From Motacilla alba alba (lineage: Eukaryota; Chordata; Aves; Passeriformes; Motacillidae): a DNA stretch of 64,000 nucleotides. Shown piece after piece: positions 23,160 through 35,000 of the stretch; position 1 is the stretch's first letter, and every line of letters starts with the position of its first letter. The notes under the pieces were generated by a model, which was not told where the DNA came from, did not search any database, and saw only the letters and a program-made list of their open reading frames with translations. A program made the position numbers and the translations under genes. The DNA lies in contig NC_052033.1 in NCBI RefSeq assembly GCF_015832195.1, positions 5,456,001 through 5,520,000 of the forward strand, given 5' to 3'.

Positions 23160-25940
23160 GCTCCGGGGCTTTGCTCTGCTGGGGGGTGAGAGGTGTCCTG
23201 CAGGGGGGTCTGCTCCTCTTCACTGCTTCATTTTGGCTCTTGGAGCTCTCCCCTCTGGCCCTGGGCTCCAGCGCTGCAGAGGGAGCTCAGAGCAGTCCTC
23301 TGGGTGTGGGAGATGGGGCTCAGGTGGACCTCAGCCCGCGAGAGGGGTTTTCCTTGCTGGAAAGGCAGCTCTGTGCCCTGTCCTGGCCGCACAGAGCTGC
23401 TGGTGTCACCGTGGCTGCTGAGGGACCCTCTGCTCCTGGCCGGGAGCAGATCCTGAGCAGCAGCAAAGCCCTGCAGGGGAAAGGTCCCAGGGCCCTGGGG
23501 GCGATCGGGGGAACCCCAGCGGCTCCCAGCCGAGTGGAAAGTCCTTGTCAGGGAGCTGTGATGCCCCAAGGCTTTCCCGTGACCTCTGGTGGCTTCACAG
23601 CGCAGCAGAAAAAGATGGGTTTTGTTGATAATTCTTTTTCATTCTGTTTAAAAAGTTTTGGTTTGTTTTTTTTCCTTTTTACGAACTTTTTACCTCAAGC
23701 AAAAAGCAGGACAAGGGAAAATCTAAAAGCAGTGGTCAGCAGGTTCCCACCTCCCACCAAAGGGTAAATGTTTACTGGGTCGGTGTTAACTAACAGAAAT
23801 ATTTAATTTGTCTGTTCGCCTTTGTGTCCCACAGAGATGAATGAAGCCTCTTAAGTAAGCAGTGGATGGAAATTCCCCAAGGGTCTGGCACCCATGGGAG
23901 GACAACTTCACAGATAATCTTAGGATACTTCCCATGATCCTAAGATCTTGGGTGCACTGAGCTTCCTCTCACTCACTTTAATCGGTGGTTTTTAAGAAAA
24001 TAATTTGTCAGAAATTTATTATAATAATTAATAATAAAAATTAAATAATTTATAATAACAGATTCTTATAAATTGCCCCTTTGGATGCTCACACCTTCAG
24101 AGGGGATGAGCTCAACCATGCCCTGAGCCCTGACGCTGGGAATTGCTGGACATCTGTTGAAAATGGGGCAAAACCTTGGGGCAGGTGGGTTTCTCTGAGG
24201 ACTTGGGGCTCTTAGAACCAGATGCTGTCCCTGCTGTGTGGAGGGGGCTGGGCCATCACCGGGGCAGTGCAGCTGCCCAACACCCTCATCAAGAGCAAAG
24301 CATTCTCCAAACCCTTGACCTCAGCACTTGTTTTCCTTGGTGTTCTCAAGATGCTTACCAGGGCTCCTGAAGGTCAGATTGCGTTCTCCAGAGCTGTCCC
24401 TGGCCCTCATCGTGCTCGGCGTGGGTGGCAAGGAGGGGGCAGCAGACAAGGTCGCAAAGTTTCTGCTCCGTTGCGGTGGACGAAGCGAGGCCTTTCCCAC
24501 GGGAAGTGCTTCCATAAGCACTGCCCTGGCAGAGGAGGTTCAGGCTCCTGTGTGGTCCACGGCACAGCAGGAAAAGGCTGCCCCGAGAGCGCGTTCTGTG
24601 GTTTGAAGTGGCAGCAATATCTTGGGTGTGTTTTATTATTTCACATTCCCTCCTGTGTGTGCCAAGACACACGGGAGGGGATGCTGGGCTCGCTGCGGGG
24701 TGAGGAGCCCGTTCCCCTCCGAGGACTGAGCTGGTTTTTGAGCTGGCTGTTGCAAGGGTGTCTGTGAGTCACCCTGGGCTCTTACTCACCGCCTTTCTCC
24801 TGCCCCAGCCTGGCCGAGGTGCCGGGCTCGATTTCCGCGCTCCCCCGCGGCACCGCGGCGCTCCCGGCACCGGGCGCACGCGAAGGCTCCGCTGCAGAGC
24901 CCAGCTCAGGCTCTGCCAGTGAGGAGGAGCCCAGGAGCCCCTCTGGGGTGCGGGGAGCGCAGGCACTGGGCAGGTCAGTGGTTTTCGGGGTGTTTGTTCT
25001 CACCTCCGGGCAGCTGCTAGTGGCTTCTCTGTGGGGCAGGGCTGGAGGTGGCTCCCTGCACCCCAGGGAGCTCCAGCAGCCAGGCTCAGCTTTCCTGAGC
25101 CCTTCCAGGCAGCTGCTGGCAATGGAGGCTGGGTGGAGGTGGCCGGGCTGGGGACAGGGGGCAGGGAGGGCTCTGGAGCCTCTGCCAGGTCACGGCGGCT
25201 CCGGGGCAGGGGTGGTGGGGCTGTGGTGGGCACGGCCACTGCTGGGTGCTGGCCCCAAATGCTGGCCAAATGGGCAGAGAATTGAGTGTTTTGGGATCTC
25301 AGGGAATGACATGGCTGTGTGGCATGGGTGCTGTCCAGGGTGAACACAAAGGCTGCCTTGCAGGTGGTTTTGTAGCACTGGCAGCTTTTATTTCTTTTTA
25401 CTCGATTACTTTTGCGCATTTGTGTTGCTTCTAAACAAGAGGCAAAGAATGTGGGGGATGGACCCATCTCCGTGCCTTGGGAGAGGGGGACACCTGCCCC
25501 AGGGTCCCTCTGGGCTGCAGGGGAGGAGGGAGTGGCCACCTGGCCACCTCTGACTGCTCAGGTCAGGAACATCCCCGTCACTGCTCCGGGTGTCCCAGAC
25601 ATGGATGTGGACTGGCTGATAAAACCTTCCAGGCAGCACAGGCTCTGCCAGCCAAGGTTCAGGTGGCAGCCTGGGCCCTGGAGCGGAGGTGGGAGGTGGC
25701 AGGGCTGCAGGCCCGATTTCACAATGTCCTCGTGTGCTGGGCTCACATCCCCTCGGTGTTTTCCACCGTTGCCACAAGGGCACGTGGACCTTTCCGTCAT
25801 GGTGGCTGTGTGGCAGCGAGGGGACGGTTCTGGAGCCTTCCCTGCCACTTGGGGTGGGTTTGTGACCATGGCCGGTGAACACTGGAGCCATCAAGGGCAA
25901 CCCTTTATGAACTGTCCTCCTTCTTTCCCCTCCAATTCAG
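23160..25940. other. Non-coding upstream region of PIK3R5
   Basis: 23600-24080 is AT-rich, ending in a TAATAATTAATAATAAAA-type stretch (24018-24065). A CpG-rich patch at 24810-24990 is followed by CACTGGGCAG then GTCAGT, a possible 5' UTR exon and donor about 1 kb before the coding start; unproven. Confidence 0.35.
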
Positions 25941-26050
25941 GAGATGAGTGAAGATGCAGCACACCACGTGCACGGAGGACAGGATCTACCACGCGCTGGA
26001 GCGGTGTCTGCACGGGCTGAGCAGGGACGCTGCGGCCAGCAGATGGGCTG
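25941..26050 (+). CDS. PIK3R5: PIK3R5 coding exon 1 (start ATG 25954)
   Basis: Acceptor ...CCAATTCAG ends at 25940 and donor GTAGGT starts at 26051. Thirteen bases of 5' UTR precede ATG 25954; 97 coding bases give residues 1-32 plus one base. The peptide [19 protein letters not shown] matches the human p101 N-terminus. An out-of-frame ATG lies at 25944 and an in-frame TGA at 25945-25947. Because the exon begins with an acceptor, at least one upstream 5' UTR exon must exist. Confidence 0.95.
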
Positions 26051-29000
26051 GTAGGTGACCTTTAACCATGGCCTCCTCTCTGGGATCCCCGGGGCCCTGG
26101 TGGGTGTCTCAGCCAGGACTCTCTCTGGGTTAGAGGGAGCTGCTGGTGTGCTGGAGACCATCCCCTTCCAGCGGTCACTCAGAGGCAGCATCCAGCCTGG
26201 CCAGTGCTCCTGGGCATTTTGCTGGAGCAGGAGGGTGTTCCAGGACCCTGAGCAGGTCACGGCAGGTCTGGCTTGTGTAAGGGCTCAGCAGGGCAGTGGT
26301 TGGTGGTGCCAGCTGTCCCTGAGCGAGCTGGGCAGAGGAGAGGGCTTTGTTCAGCCCAGGAAGGCTCCTCTGTGCAATCAGGCAGCCCTGCCCCAAGGCA
26401 GGCTGTGATCGTGCTGCACTGTCACACTCAGCTCGGGGATGCTGTTATCAGCCCAGATCTGGCTCAGATACCCTGGTGGCCATAAAGAGCTGAGCCTTGC
26501 TCAGGGGGATTGGGGCTGGCGTGGTGAGGGCAGAGCAGCAACGAGCAGAAATAATTTCTGAATGTCACTCTGACCTTTCTGCCTCGTAGCTGTCTGTGAG
26601 CTGTGATTAAATCACTGCCAAACCCTCTCGTGGATGAAATCTGGGGGCTGTCAGATTCTGATTCCTTCTTGTCTGCGCAGCTCTTTCAACCCTTTCTGCT
26701 TTTCCTTTCCCCTCCAAGACCAACAAAGAGATGCAGACAGGATCCTGCCTGCTGCCAGCTCCAGAGGAATCCCTTTGCTACCCCTCACAGCCACTGGAGC
26801 CACGCCACTTCCATGCTGTCACATCACCTGGGGGCTCGGTTGGGGTGCCTCTGCCCAAGATTCCCGTGTCCTTTTCCTTCCCTGCTCTGGGAAGCAGGCC
26901 CTGGAGTGTGACCCACATTGCCGGTTCCTGGCGGCGCGGCCTCGTGCTTGGCACGGTGACAGCGCGTGGCCAGAGCAGCCCCGTGGCCAAGCAGGTCAGT
27001 GTGTGCCCAGAGCCCACCTCTGCTGCAATTACCATCAATCAGCTCCCGTGTCACTCACAGCTCCAACCCGAGCCCCCCAGCGCTGCTCCCCGGGCTGGGG
27101 AGCTTCAGAGCACGGCTCCATCGTTTCTCCAGCTCGTTAGCAAAGACTGGGGCGTGCAGGGCCGGGGTTGGGGCTGGGGGCTGGCAGCTGTGCTGAGCCC
27201 CGTGAGTCCCACCCCAGTGATGTCCCCTGGCTCCCAGGCCCCTTCCTGTGGCTCTCCTGGTCTTTGCAGAAGGAGCTGACATTCCTGGGAGAATTTCAGG
27301 CGTTCTGCACCTCAGAAATCTCCCTCTTATCGTTCCTGCTCTGCCAGGGATCTGCAGCGTGCCCTGGGTGGGTGTCGGTGCCTTTGCTGTGCCCCAGCCC
27401 CACTGCTGCTGCTGGGGACCCCCAGGACCCCCAGAGCCTTCCCGAGGGGCTGCCCCTCCTTGTCCCTCTGCCTCCAAGGAGCTGCTGTCCCCATCCCAGC
27501 GTGCAGGGCTGGCAAGGGTTTGGGCACTGGTGGCAGGAAGGGTTCAGGGAAAGCAGAGCACAGTGCCCACAGCCCAGTGCATCCCCTGCTGTGTTCCAGC
27601 GCTGTCCCCTGCTGCCTTCCAGAGCTGTCCCCTGCTGCCTTCCAGAGCTGTCCCCTGCTGCCTTCCAGCACTGTCCCCTGCTGCCTTCCAGCGCTGTCCC
27701 CTGCTGCGTTCCAGAGCTGTCCCCTGCTGCGTTCCAGAGCTGTCCCCTGCTGTGTTCCAGAGCTGTCCCCTGCTGCCTTCCAGCGCTGTCCCCTGCTGCG
27801 TTCCAGAGCTGTCCCCTGCTGCGTTCCAGAGCCGGAGCAGAGATGTTGTCACATCCTTCCCCAAGCTACAAATGACAGTTTCATTATTGCTGTCGTGTCC
27901 AGGCTGTTGTTTGGGGCAGGGTTGATTCTCACAAGTCAGTGAATCCTTTCATCTTGCTCTTGGCTGGGCTGGAACCTTCATCTTCCTCATTTTTCACTTC
28001 CACTTCCCAGTTCCTTTGCTTTCCCCACTTTTTTTGCCCTTTCTGTACACCAAAATATCGCACACACAGAGCTTTTTGGCCGAGATCTTGCTGAATTTTG
28101 TAAAGCATTTAAAGCTTTATTTTTCTGTGCTAACTTTCACACAAGGTTGCTCCAGAGAGGGTGAGTAATCCTTTCCAGTGTGTTGCTCCCCCTGAGTAAG
28201 GGACGAGGAGCTGAGGGCTGTGAAGTCACCAAGGAGGAGCTGTGAGGGTTTGGCCATCCCAGATTTACAGCCTGGATGAGCCCGTGACGGGTGTAAATAG
28301 ATCTTTCTGCAGAACTTATTGCAGAAACCGAATCAAAATGAATTGTCTGTGACTCATAAAAATCCCCGCTAGAAATTGCTAGGGAGGAAAACCTTCTCCT
28401 TGTGGAGGAACCTCTTCAGGGCTGGCCTTGCTTTGTGCTGCAGGAGAGAGACCACGGTCAAATTAGGGTGTGAAAAGCAAGAAAAATGTTTGATTGCTTG
28501 CTGGTGAGCAGGAAAAGAAAAAAAAAAAGAGGTTTTGGTGAAGGAGAGCCCTGGGCTTGGCTCTGGTGGTGCTGGGGAGCTGGTGGCAGATTTTGCCCTT
28601 TGAGCTGATTTCTCCTGGCTTGTGCTGGGTTTTCCTGTGGAGATCTCTGCCCAGGCTGGGTGGCGGTGCCAGCAGGTGCCCTGTGCTGGACATCCACGTC
28701 CACCTCCCGTGTCTCAGCAGCTGCAGGCTGGCTTGCTGCCCTCCCCAAGGGGTGCTGTGGCTGCCAGCTTGGGCTGTGCCTGTCCTTGGGCGCCTCCCTG
28801 ACCCAGCTGCCCCGAGCTGGCCCTTCCTTGGGGCAGTCCCCAGGAGAAACCGCCTCCCTCTGGCGAGGAGATGGTGCCAGCGGCTCTGGGGGAGGAGGAA
28901 ACGGAGCCTTCTGCTTTCCACCCACCCCGTGGGCGTCGCTGACGGCACCAGGGGCCCGTGCCCAGCGCCGGGGGCAAGGGCAGCTCGGGGGGTGCCGTTT

Positions 29001-32000
29001 CTTCTTCGGTGCTTCTGGATTTCCGACCTGCCAGGTGCCCACTCTGAGGGGAAATGCCACCCCCGAGGCCAGGAAGGAGCTGCACCGGGAGGCGGAGGAG
29101 GAAGAGGGCACTGGGGACACTTCTCAGAAAAGAAATGGCAAAGCCTCATCCTTCCGAGGCCGCCCACGACGCTGCCGTGTGCTGTGCCCGCTGTCAGCAC
29201 TGCCATGTGCCGTGCCCTCTCTTGGTGCTGCTGCCCTGTGCCGTGCCTGCTCTGGGCATTGCCATGTGCCGTGCCTGCTCTGGCATTGCCCTGTGCCATT
29301 CCCGCTCTGGGCTTTGCCGTGTGCCGTGCCCTCTCTGGCATTGCCCTGTGCCATTCCCGCTCTGGCATTGCCCTGTGCCGTGCCCTCTCTGGCATTGCCC
29401 TGTGCCATTCCCGCTCTGGCAGTGCTCTGTGCCATTCCTGCTCTGGCATTGCCCTGTGCCATTCCTGCTCTGGCATTGCCCTGTGCCATTCCCGCTCTGG
29501 CATTGCCCTGTGCCATTCCCGCTCTGGCATTGCCCTGTGCCGTGCCCTCTCTGGCATTGCCCTGTGCCATTCCTGCTCTGGAATTGCTGTGTGCCATTCC
29601 TGCTCTGGCATTGCCCTGTGCCATTCCCGCTCTGGCATTGCCCTGTGCCGTGCCCTCTCTGGCATTGCCCTGTGCCGTGCCCACTCTGGGCCCCTTTGGT
29701 GCTGCTGAGGACCAAAGCCAAGCCCAGGCTCCCTGAGCAGCCCCTGCCCAGCCGCTGCTGCCGCCCGGGGGCTTTGCTGGGTCGTCTCCCCCAGGGAGAA
29801 TCCCTCGGGCTCTGCAGAGGCTCTGCCCTCCAGGAGGTTTCTCTCTGGCTCGCTGTCATGCTGGGCTTAGGCCAGTCACACTCTGCGGGGTGCTGGGGTG
29901 AGCCCAGCTTGGTCCTGCCGGTGCCCCAGCTGGGGACAGGGTGTGCCCTGGGCTGCCTGTGCTGCTGGCTGGGGCCGGGAGTGACCACAGGGCCAGGAGT
30001 GACCACAGGGCCAGGAGTGACCGTGCCTCTGTCCCCACAGCCGGGCTGTGCCTGAACTGCTGGAGCCTGCAGGAGCTGGTGAGCCGGGACGCCGGTAACT
30101 ACCTGATCCTGGTGGAGAAGATCCTGGGCAAGACCAAGGAGGTGAGAGGGGCTGGCAGGGGAGCTGCGGGCTCTCAGGCACCGGCAGCTCCGTGGCTTGC
30201 TCAGGATGGGCTCTGGCAAAGCTGGCTGGGGCCTTTGGGTCATTAGATATTGCTGGGGGCTGGGTGGGGCTGGCTCAGCAGGTCCAGAGCTCTGGTGGCA
30301 CCCGTGCTGTGTGTCCCACGAGGAAGAGCCCGTCCCCATTGTTGGGGCAGCCCTGCAGGTCCCCAGGGATGGGCTTTGATCCCCCCCAGCCCTGCTTGGC
30401 TCTGTGCAGCTCCTCCAGCCTTCCCCAGCCCTTCCCCGGCCGTGCCCAAAGCAGAGCAAATGGAACATTTCCTGCTGTTCCTGGTGGAGGCCCCGCTGTG
30501 GCTGTGCCGGGGGTCCTGCGGGGCTGGGACCCTGGGGAGCACGGGCAGGATCTGCCCTGCACTGCAGCCTGGCAGGAGCCACTGGGGTCACAGCGAGGGG
30601 ACGATGGGATGGACCTGCCACGGTCCCATGGCGTGCCAGGGGAGCTCGAGGCACCACCGCTCATCCTGGGAGGATGTGGCAGGAAACGGGGGTGTTACAG
30701 ATCCCTAAACCCCCACGCTGGGATTCCTGTGAGGGTAAAAACCTGCTTCCCTCACGTGGGCAAGAGGCGTGGGAGCAGTCCAGGTTATTCATGGTTCTGT
30801 CCTTTTAATGGCTGGAACTGCTCTGCCTGCAGAGGGGTCTGGTACAGGAGGGTTTCACCGAGGCTTTATTGCACTGTGGGCCGTGCAAGTGTCTCCTTGA
30901 GCCCTCAGTGAGGGACTTCTGCTGGCTGGTCCCTGGAGAAAAGGCTGGGATTCCACCCCCTGGACTGATTCCACCCCCTGGACTGATTCCACCCCCTGGA
31001 CTGATTCCACCCCTCGATTCCACACCCCTGGATTGATTCCACCCCCAGATTCCACCCCTCGATTCCACACCCCTGGGTTCCCCACCTGGTTCCACCATCC
31101 TGCCCAGCTCCCCAGGCTGCCTGCAGTGCCTGGGCTGCCTGCTCAGAGCCGCTTCCATGGAATCTCAGGCATCAGGAGCCCCAGAGGGTTGGGTGCCTGG
31201 CCAGAGCTGGGGGAAGACAGAGCAGGAGGCTCTGCCCATCCAACTCCGGTTTCTGGGGCTGTGGGGCCGGTTTCCCCACAGGGATGAGGGAATCTCCCGG
31301 GTGTGGTGATGGGATGGCGGGGCCGGAGTCTCCCGGCTCCTCCAGGGGTGTTTTGGGCAGTGCTCCCGGCCAGCAGCTCACCCCTGTGCCCTCGGGCTGT
31401 TCCCACAGGTGCAGGAGAGGTGCGACTACGACCTGGTGACGCCCCTGGCCCTGCTCTTCTACTCGGCCGTGCTCTATGTAAGTGCTGAGGCTGCTGCACT
31501 GTCCCAGCCCAGGGCAGGCTCCAAAACCAGGGTGGCTTTGGCTGGAACTTCCCAGCCTGCTCCCATCAGTTCATCCCAAAAAGAAAGATTCTGTATGAAT
31601 CCAGAGGGATCGGGATCGAGCAACCATTGCACCAGCTGAGGGACAAAGAAAATGAGCTTCAGGGCTTTTGAAGCTATTTTTTTTTAAGGCTGGGCTAATC
31701 AGAAAGGACAATAAAGGGGAATTCTTTTCTTTACCCTTTATAGTTGGGCAAAACACACGGGCAACGTGAATGAAAAGGAGCAGAGCCTTCCCAGGAAATA
31801 CTTTTTTATTATCATTATTATTCCCAGCACAATGCATCATTATCCCGAGGAAGTCATTGCTGCCAGGTCCTGCACAAGCACGGGCTGTGTGGAATTCATC
31901 CATGCGCCTTGTGGGGCTTAAAAAGGAATTTCTATTTAGGCTTGGGCACGTGAGCCCGCCTGGGGAGGTTGGGAAGGAGCTTCTTGGGGCTTTGCCCAGG

Positions 32001-35000
32001 GGATCCTGCGGCCCTTCCTTGGGAGGAGATGGGGTGGCACAGGGGCACCCTCTGCTTTGCCTCTCCTCCTGCCACGGCCAGCCCAAACCCCGGAGTTCCA
32101 CGCAGCCCTCGGGGTCTCTCCTCACCTCCTGTCCCTGTCCCCGCAGGCTCCTCACTTCCCCCCCGGCTCTGACCTGCTGCTGAAAGCCGCCAGTGTCTAC
32201 CACAGCTTCCTGACGTGGCCCGTGCCCTACTGCGACACCTTCCGGGAGCTGCTCACCTTCATCAGCAACGAGCTCAAGGCGCCAGGTGAGCGCCCTGCCC
32301 CGCCTGCCCCGGCTCTGCCAGCACCGAGCCCGGCATGAAACCCTGCCCTGCCCCGGCTCTGCCAGCACCGAACCCGGCATGAAACCCTGCCCTGCCCCGG
32401 CTCTGCCAGCACCGAGCCCGGCACCGAGCCCGGCACCAAACCCGGCATGAAACCCAGCCCTGCCCCGGCTCTGCCAGCACTGAACCCGGCACCAAACCCG
32501 GCACCAAACCCTGCCCTGCCCCGGCTCTGCCAGCACCAAACCCGGCACCAAACCCGGCATGAAACCCAGCCCTGCCCCGGCTCTGCCAGCACCAAACCCA
32601 GCACCAAACCCTGCCCTGCCCCGGCTCTGCCAGCACCAAACCCGGCACCGAGCCCGGCACCAAACCTGGCACGAAACCCAGCCCTGCCCCGGCTCTGCCA
32701 GCACCGAACCCGGCACCAAACCCTGCCCTGCCCTGGCTCTTCCAGAGCCGAGCCCAGCACCAAACCCAGCCCTGCCCCGGGCTCTCCCAGCACCAAACCC
32801 AGCCCTGGCAGCTCCAAACCCAGCACCAAACCCAGCCCTGGCTGCTCCAAACCCTGCACCAAACCCAGCCCTGGCAGCTCCAAACCCTGCCCTGACTCCA
32901 AGCCCAGCCCTGCCCCGGGTCGGTGCCCTGCTGCTCCTGTCTCACTCCCCCTCGCCTCGTGAGCCTGGCAGCGCAGTGTCCATCCCACAGCTCAGCTTTT
33001 CCGGGGCTCGGGCCCCTGCCCCTCGCTCAGGATGGTATTCCTGGTTTTCCAGCACGAGGTGGGCGCGGGCTCCTCTGCAGGAGCAGGGCAGGCCGGTGGC
33101 TTTGGTGGGTGGGTGCCTTGTGTGCAGGGAGCATGCCAGGCTCCCCCAGCTGTGGGTCAGAGCAATTAGCCACACGGCTAACGATTTCCTGGCTGGCTTT
33201 CAGTCTGGAGGGTCCTTTCCCCACAGGCTGCCCTTTGTGTGAGGGACAGGGAGGGGACAGCAGCGGGGCCCTTCACGGCCATTGGGGTGGCTGGAGCCTC
33301 TGAGCTGCTCTTCCATGGAGGTTTCCCCAGGGCTGAGGCACTCCCTGGGTTGTTCTTTCCAGCCCAGACACCCCTTGTGACCCAGCCCTGGGCACGGGCA
33401 GCTCCAATGCTCCTCCTAATGAAGGGCTCCTTGTGGATGTCCTGTGGTTCCCAGCGGAGCAGCTCCTCCAATTATTTCCCCAAGCCTTTTTGCCGGATCT
33501 CGCCGCCTTCTGGGGCCTTTTGAAGGGCTGTTATCACACAGAGCACATTGCAGCCCGTGATTAATCCTGGGCAGGCTTTGGGAGGCCTGGGAGGGGCCGT
33601 GCCTGTGGTGGGGGTGTCGCCCACCCCCTCGCCCTGGGAAGGTGCTCTGGGGGATGGGAAATGCAGGGTCTCTGCCAGGGCAGCAGTTCCTGCGAGATGG
33701 GAACTTGGGGGTGGGGTGAAAGGCGCTTCCAAAGGAACAAAAAGATGGAAAAATCCCAACCTGAGCTCTGCACTGGCTGCTTTACCCCCAGCACAACTGG
33801 CCATGGCCACCAGGCAGGGCCTGGCTGCGTCCAGGCTCATCTCAGAGCTGCAGGGACATGGGGACACTCCTGGGGCTCCCCAGCTTCCTCCTGGTCGTTT
33901 CTTGCCGTGCTCTGCCCAGGGCTGAGCTTTGCTCACCTCTGGAGAGCTCGTGGGGGCTGCTGCCCCGTTCCTGTGCCATCCCCAGTGCCCCAGGCCGTGA
34001 GTGGGGACCTTGGCCCGGAAGCTTTCCCCTCCCAGCACAGTGGGTTTGCTCCCCTGCCAGGGGTGCTGGAGGTGTGGGAGGGCTGCCTGCAGCCTTGGAA
34101 TCCTCCGTGAGGGTGTGTCCCCTGCTGCTCAGCTGCCAGGACCTTCCAGGCTTGCTTCACATCCCCCTGACCCGCTGGGGGGCCGAGGGCAAAGCTCTTT
34201 ACTGCCACGAGGGCAAAGATTAACGGAGAATGAGCGGCTGTCAATGTTTGCCAGGAGCGCAGCAGCTTTGATCTGCACCCTGGGGCTGATGCCCCTGCAG
34301 GAGGGTCACTGCTGTGTGACCTGGGGGGGTCAGGGGTCCCCCGTGGCTGCTGGGCAGGGGGATGTGGCTCCCTGCATGGATAAGGGTGGATCCTGCTGAT
34401 GCCAAAAGGGTTTCCTGCCCTGCTGAGGGAGTGACAGGGCTCTGCTGATGTCACCCGGTGTCCTGGGGACAGTCCTGGGGGACCCCCAGGCTGTAGCTGC
34501 CCACAGCAGCCTCTCCTGCATCAGTGTGGGCTCTGTCCCTGCAACAGGGGAGGTGGCAGTGACCTGCTGGCCCCGTGTGACAGCCAGGCCTGGGGGCTGG
34601 AGCAGGTGGGAGCAGCTGGGAAATGTCAAACGTGGAGCTGCCATCCCGCAGGAGCAGTGGGGCAGCAGGGCTGGAGCAGGGCTGGGGCTGGAGCAGGTGG
34701 GGAATGTCATCCTGGAGCTGCCATCCCACATGGCAGTGGGGCAGCAGGGCTGGAGCAGGGACTGGGGCTGGAGCAGGTGGGGAATGTCATCCTGGAGCTG
34801 CCATCCCACAGGAGCAGTGGGGCAGCAGGGCTGGAGCAGGTCTCCTGCCCCATCCTGAGGGTGATCTCCCATGGCTCTGGGTCTCACCCTCCCTGCTCCA
34901 GCGCTGGCCCCTCTCACGGTGGCTGTGCCTCGTCCCCACGGGGGCTCAGCGCTGCCGTTCCTGCTCCCGGCAGGGGCTCTGCCAGCTCAGCAGTGCCCTG

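Larger units (their letters stand above)
26051..30040 (+). other. PIK3R5 intron after coding exon 1
   Basis: About 4 kb. It contains two minisatellites (27590-27835, 29170-29695), an AT-richer stretch (27880-28140, 28280-28530) and nothing gene-like. Confidence 0.7.

Noticed and set aside
1..25940. NTN1 exons expected from mammalian gene order
   Set aside because: No laminin-N, EGF-type or netrin C-terminal peptide could be read on either strand; NTN1 probably lies left of the window.
28463..30657. Long minus-strand frames over the 27-bp minisatellite
   Set aside because: Repeat-driven and antisense within a PIK3R5 intron; no homology.
32227..32988. Gly/Ala-rich and Trp/Cys-rich minus-strand frames
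   Set aside because: Antisense translation of the intronic minisatellite after coding exon 4.
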